This document shows, piece by piece, positions 5,612-8,819 of a stretch of 8,819 nt of DNA. The translations under genes and the position numbers were made by a program. The stretch spans positions 1 to 8,819 of the forward strand of contig QHPZ01000242.1 in assembly GCA_003219225.1 (NCBI GenBank), given 5' to 3'. Source of the stretch: Verrucomicrobiota bacterium (GTDB lineage: Bacteria; Verrucomicrobiota; Verrucomicrobiia; Chthoniobacterales; UBA10450). The stretch's first letter is position 1, and each line of letters opens with the position of its first letter. Under the pieces are notes generated by a model. The model was not told where the DNA came from. It saw nothing but the letters and a program-made list of their open reading frames with translations, and searched no databases.

Positions 5612-7074
5612 TGAAAACCGAAACCCCCGAGGAACGAGCCCAGCGTCGCGCCGAAAACGCGCGGCTGCGCGTGCGTCAGTTGCTCTGGGTATTTTTCTGG
5701 CTCCTCCTGTTCGAAGGCGCGCTGCGCAAATGGCTCGTGCCGCGCTGGTCGGACCCGATGCTCGTGATTCGCGATCCGGTGGTGGCGCTGATTTATTTTT
5801 ACGCCATCCGAGGCCGCGTTTTTCCGCGCAACGGCTGGATCTTCGCGCTGGCTGTGCTCGGTTTTCTTTCGCTCGCTACCACCTTCCTGCAGCTCTGGCA
5901 ATATGTGCCGCCGCTGAAAGTCTTTCTCGTCGCCGCGTTCGGGTTCCGGTCGAATTTTTTCCAGCTACCGCTGATCTTCATCATGGCGCGGGTGTTGCGA
6001 CCGGCGGACGTGAAACAGTTTGGGTGGTGGACGCTGGTGGTTCTGATACCCATGACGCTGTTGATGGTGGCGCAGTTTCGCGCCGGACCGGAAGCGGTTG
6101 TGAATCGCACCGCCGGTGGCGGCACCGAGATGATGATGTCGGCGCTGGGCAAGGTGCGCACCTCGGGCACGTTTTCCTTCGTCATTGGCGTGGTCGCTTT
6201 TTACGCGCTGGCCACGGCGTATCTCGTCTGGGCGACGTTGCGCCAGGGCGTTTACAAGATCCGGTTGCTGATTCCGGCCGGCATTGCTCTGCTCATCGGC
6301 GTGTCGGTTTCCGGGAGCCGTTCGGTCGTGGGCGCCTGCACGCTGGTGCTAGCTTCTCTGTTCGTTGTCATCGTCCTGCGTCCGGACATGGTGAACCGTT
6401 TCGGACAAGCATTGATCGTCGTGTTCTTCCTCGGCCTCGTGATCAGCCGGACGCCGATTTTTCGCGAAGGAGTAAATGTTTTGTCCACCCGTTTTTCCGA
6501 AGCGGCCGATGGTATGGGCCAATCGATCGCGCGCGGATTGATCGCCCGGCCGCTCGATGTGTTTGAGGAGGGTTTCGCCGTCATCAGTCGCGCGCCGGCG
6601 GTTGGCTACGGTCTGGGCGTCGGCACAAACGCCGGCGCGAAATTTTTGATCGGCCGGAGCGCGTTTCTTCTCACCGAAGGCGAATGGTCGCGCATCCTGC
6701 TCGAGAGCGGCCCGGTCCTTGGGCTGGCCTACATCGCGTGGCGCTGCGCGCTGGTCGCGCGGGTCGGCTGGTTTTGTCTCAGGTCGGTGCGTGTCGGCAA
6801 CTTGCTGCCGCTGCTCTTGTTCAGCGCGGGTTTCCTTCCCATGCTCAGCGGCCAACTTGGCCAGCCGACCATTCTGGGCTTCGCGGTTTTTGTCATGGGA
6901 CTGGTATTGGCGGCCAGAAACGAAGAAGCTTCCGTCCCGCGACTTGCGCCCGCGCGGCCGCCGTCACGGTTCGCGCCCGCGCCGCGGACAATTCGCGGAC
7001 GCTCTGCTTACGCCGAGCGCTTGCACGGCGAGAGTGAGCGCGACGGCCACCAAAATGGTTCTGCTGATCGGTAG
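5611..7074 (+). CDS. Wzy/O-antigen-ligase-like polytopic membrane protein
   Basis: A 487-residue integral membrane protein of the O-antigen polymerase/ligase type, which joins lipid-linked repeat units, or transfers finished chains, on the periplasmic side of the inner membrane. About 10-12 hydrophobic segments are visible, for example residues 23-37, 75-93, 138-155, 187-207, 217-234, 237-256, 264-279, 366-389, 398-413 and 419-435. Family-like features are SGSRSVVG at 234-241 at the end of a membrane helix, a long periplasmic loop at about 280-365 with GYGLGVGTNAG (332-342), and EGEWSRILLESGP (356-368). The charged N-terminus (ETPEERAQRRAENARLR) is cytoplasmic. ATG 5611 is preferred over a TTG two codons earlier. 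The tail after residue 438 is Ala/Pro/Arg-rich, poorly conserved-looking, and its last 20 bases overlap gene 8. Wzy and WaaL cannot be separated by sequence alone. Confidence 0.8.
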   Translation: MKTETPEERAQRRAENARLRVRQLLWVFFWLLLFEGALRKWLVPRWSDPMLVIRDPVVALIYFYAIRGRVFPRNGWIFALAVLGFLSLATTFLQLWQYVPPLKVFLVAAFGFRSNFFQLPLIFIMARVLRPADVKQFGWWTLVVLIPMTLLMVAQFRAGPEAVVNRTAGGGTEMMMSALGKVRTSGTFSFVIGVVAFYALATAYLVWATLRQGVYKIRLLIPAGIALLIGVSVSGSRSVVGACTLVLASLFVVIVLRPDMVNRFGQALIVVFFLGLVISRTPIFREGVNVLSTRFSEAADGMGQSIARGLIARPLDVFEEGFAVISRAPAVGYGLGVGTNAGAKFLIGRSAFLLTEGEWSRILLESGPVLGLAYIAWRCALVARVGWFCLRSVRVGNLLPLLLFSAGFLPMLSGQLGQPTILGFAVFVMGLVLAARNEEASVPRLAPARPPSRFAPAPRTIRGRSAYAERLHGESERDGHQNGSADR

Positions 7075-8182
7075 TTACCCGCCCGATCAATGGCAGAGCA
7101 TGTTGCGCTTCGGCCAGATGATGCTGGATGGTTTGCGCGCCGCCGGCATTGACGCGCGCCTCATTCGTCCGCCGGCCGTCTTCGGCCGATTTCGTGTGTT
7201 CGGTGCGACCGCGGCGAAATGGTTCGGCTACATCGACAAGTTCGTTTTGTTTCAATGGTCGCTCCGGCGGAACCTTGCCGCGCGTCCGGCCCTCGTGCAC
7301 ATCTGCGATCATTCCGACGCAACCCACGCACGCGCCGCGGCGGGCTTCCCGCTCGTGATCACGTGTCACGATCTGTTCGCGGTACGCGGCGCGCTCGGTG
7401 AAAATCCCGAGCACAAGCCGGGTTTTACTGGACGGATTCTGCAACGGTGGATCCTACGCGGTCTGCGCCGCGCCGATTTGGTCGCATGCATTTCCTCCGT
7501 CACGGCGCAGGACGTGCAACGTCTCGTCGTTCGCGGCAACGCCCGACCGCGAGTGGCGGTGGTGCCACTGGGCTTGAATTACCCCTATCGAAAATTGACG
7601 CCGCCTCAGGCCCATGAACACCTCGGCAAGATTCCCGATGTCGATCTTAGTGCGCCCTTCGTTTTGCACGTCGGCACAAACACACCGCGCAAAAATCGCG
7701 ATGGCGTTTTGCGGATCTTCGCGCGCATCCAGGATAAATGGAATGGCCGGCTTGTTTTTGTCGGCGAACGTTTGAACGGCGAGCTGGAAGCGCTCGCTCG
7801 CGAGCTCAACATTTCGAAACGCATTGTTCAAATCGAGAACGCCGAGAGCGAACTGCTTGAAGCGCTTTACTCGGCCGCGGTCGCGCTGCTGTATCCGTCG
7901 CGTTTCGAAGGATTCGGCTGGCCGGTCATTGAAGCGCACGCCTGCGGTTGTCCAGTTGTCTGCAGCAAAGCGGGTTCATTGCCGGAAGTGGCAGGCGAAG
8001 CCGGCCTTTTTCACGATGTCGACGATGAACAATCTTTTGCCGAAGATTTGTTGCGCTTGACCGATGCCGAGGAACACGCGCGCTGGAGCACCCGAGCGCT
8101 GGAGAATGCCAGGCGCTTTTCCGCCGCGCGCATGATCTCACGCTACCGAGAACTCTATCGCTCGGTTGAGCCGGCCCGTTGA
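7055..8182 (+). CDS. Glycosyltransferase family 4 (GT-B)
   Basis: A 375-residue GT4 enzyme. The first strand and loop read MVLLIGSYPPDQWQSMLRF, a variant of the GT4 opening in which the usual Gly-Gly loop is replaced by DQWQSM. VITCHDLFAV at 101-110 is the conserved acceptor-side strand with its His. The donor domain has VLHVGTNTPRKN at 203-214, where the R-K pair contacts the donor phosphates, LYPSRFEGFGWPVIEAHACGCPVV with E-x7-E at 285-293, and GSLPEV at 307-312. The HVGT-x-x-P-R-KN form is typical of mannosyl- or rhamnosyltransferase-like GT4 proteins, but I would not assign a sugar. ATG 7055 overlaps gene 7 by 20 bases. An in-frame GTG at 7034, behind GGCGAGA, would add seven residues and has the slightly better ribosome-binding site. 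The gene ends 15 bases before the next start. Confidence 0.92.
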   Translation: MVLLIGSYPPDQWQSMLRFGQMMLDGLRAAGIDARLIRPPAVFGRFRVFGATAAKWFGYIDKFVLFQWSLRRNLAARPALVHICDHSDATHARAAAGFPLVITCHDLFAVRGALGENPEHKPGFTGRILQRWILRGLRRADLVACISSVTAQDVQRLVVRGNARPRVAVVPLGLNYPYRKLTPPQAHEHLGKIPDVDLSAPFVLHVGTNTPRKNRDGVLRIFARIQDKWNGRLVFVGERLNGELEALARELNISKRIVQIENAESELLEALYSAAVALLYPSRFEGFGWPVIEAHACGCPVVCSKAGSLPEVAGEAGLFHDVDDEQSFAEDLLRLTDAEEHARWSTRALENARRFSAARMISRYRELYRSVEPAR

Positions 8183-8197
8183 TTGAACCGGCGGCGC

Positions 8198-8819
8198 GTG
8201 AAAATACTTCGCTCGATTCACTCGCTGAACCCGGCGACGGGCGGGCCGCTGGAGTCGATCAAGCAGTCTTCGGTCGCGCTGGCGGCGCGCGGGCATAAGG
8301 TCGAGATCGTCTGCCTCGATGCGCCGGATGCGTCGTGGTTGCGCGACTTTCCGGTGACGGTGCACGCGCTGGGGTCGGGCGGAAGTTACGGTTACACGCC
8401 GCGTCTCATTCCGTGGGTGAAAAATCGACATCGTGAATTCGACGCGGTGATCGTGCACGGCCTGTGGCTCTACAATGGCTTCGGCGTGTGGCGGGCGTTG
8501 CGCGGCACGAAGACGCCCTATTTCCTTCTCCTGCACGGCATGCTCGACCCGTGGTTCAAGCGCGCCTATCCGCTCAAGCACTTGAAAAAAATGCTCTACT
8601 GGCTCGTGATCGAGCACCGCCTCATGCGCGACGCGGCGGCGGTTCTTTTCACATCGGAAGAAGAACGGCGCCTGGCGCACGGTTCCTACCGGCCGTACCA
8701 CGCGAACGAAATTGTCGTGAACTACGGTACCGCCGCGCCCGATCTCGATCTTGCAAGAGCGCGCGAAGATTTCCTGAATGCGTATCCGGATTTGCGAGAC
8801 GAACACGTTTTGCTTTTTC
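8198..8819 (+). CDS. Glycosyltransferase family 4, N-terminal half, cut by right edge
   Basis: GTG at 8198 opens a frame that runs off the window after 207 residues. The start MKILRSIHSLNPATGGPLES carries the GT4 acceptor loop GGPLES at 15-20. VIVHGLWLYNGFGVWRAL at 84-101 and LLHGMLDPWFKRAYPLK at 111-127 match the group of GT4 enzymes with an H-G-M-L/D-P-W segment, found in many exopolysaccharide clusters. FTSEEE at 151-156 is the strand preceding the linker. VVNYG at 173-177 corresponds to the usual 'V-x-P-N-G' turn into the donor domain, with Tyr in place of Pro-Asn. The visible region ends just before the expected G-R-x-x-x-x-K-G donor strand, so catalytic E-x7-E lies outside. GTG is chosen over TTG 8183 because the protein then begins exactly at strand 1. 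No strong ribosome-binding site is visible. Confidence 0.88.
   Translation, partial: MKILRSIHSLNPATGGPLESIKQSSVALAARGHKVEIVCLDAPDASWLRDFPVTVHALGSGGSYGYTPRLIPWVKNRHREFDAVIVHGLWLYNGFGVWRALRGTKTPYFLLLHGMLDPWFKRAYPLKHLKKMLYWLVIEHRLMRDAAAVLFTSEEERRLAHGSYRPYHANEIVVNYGTAAPDLDLARAREDFLNAYPDLRDEHVLLF

Noticed and set aside
5583..6566. 327-codon + strand ORF in another frame over the polymerase gene
   Set aside because: Arg/Ala/Gly-rich shadow; the frame starting at 5611 gives regular hydrophobic helices and family motifs, so it is the real one.
8138..8806. 222-codon ORF on the minus strand
   Set aside because: It is antisense to the clear GT4 N-terminal half starting at 8198, which carries GGPLES and HGMLDPW; the minus-strand protein shows no domain.
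1..8819. CRISPR array, tRNA, rRNA, transposase or prophage genes
   Set aside because: No regularly spaced repeats, no tRNA-like cloverleaf and no transposase- or phage-like protein was seen on either strand.

Overview
The window is a stretch of a surface-polysaccharide (exopolysaccharide or O-antigen-like) biosynthesis locus. Every gene I can support lies on the + strand and the genes are packed tightly: they overlap by 4 to 20 bases or are separated by about 110 bases at most. The DNA is GC-rich with GC-ending codons, and GTG as well as ATG starts are used. The style of the proteins suggests a soil Verrucomicrobiota (Chthoniobacterales-like) bacterium. This is an impression from protein flavour, not a proof; no RNA gene or marker gene is present to settle it.

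Layout: (1) 3-719, the C-terminal part of a probable GT-B-type glycosyltransferase cut by the left edge; (2) 716-1615, a family 2 glycosyltransferase interrupted by an in-frame TAG at 998-1000; (3) 1710-2372 (coding sense begins near 1608), a small class I SAM methyltransferase-like protein whose middle carries three abutting palindromes; (4) 2375-3376 and (5) 3423-4652, two GT4 glycosyltransferases; (6) 4674-5501, an FkbM-type methyltransferase that seems to lack its glycine-rich SAM-binding loop; (7) 5611-7074, a polytopic Wzy/O-antigen-ligase-like membrane protein preceded by a possible 21-residue leader ORF; (8) 7055-8182, a GT4 glycosyltransferase; (9) 8198 to the right edge, the N-terminal half of another GT4 glycosyltransferase.

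Together they would build and decorate a repeat unit at the cytoplasmic face of the inner membrane (several glycosyltransferases, two methyltransferases) and polymerise or ligate it at the periplasmic face (gene 7). No initiating phosphoglycosyltransferase, flippase, chain-length regulator or export protein is visible; these would have to lie outside the window.

The most striking feature is that three of the first six genes carry a lesion or odd insertion: an amber stop in the GT2, a palindrome-rich low-GC insert and no normal start codon at the coding boundary in the methyltransferase, and an apparent in-frame loss of motif I in the FkbM protein. The locus may be decaying or phase-variable, or the sequence may contain errors. 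The palindromic insert is the best candidate for something undescribed.
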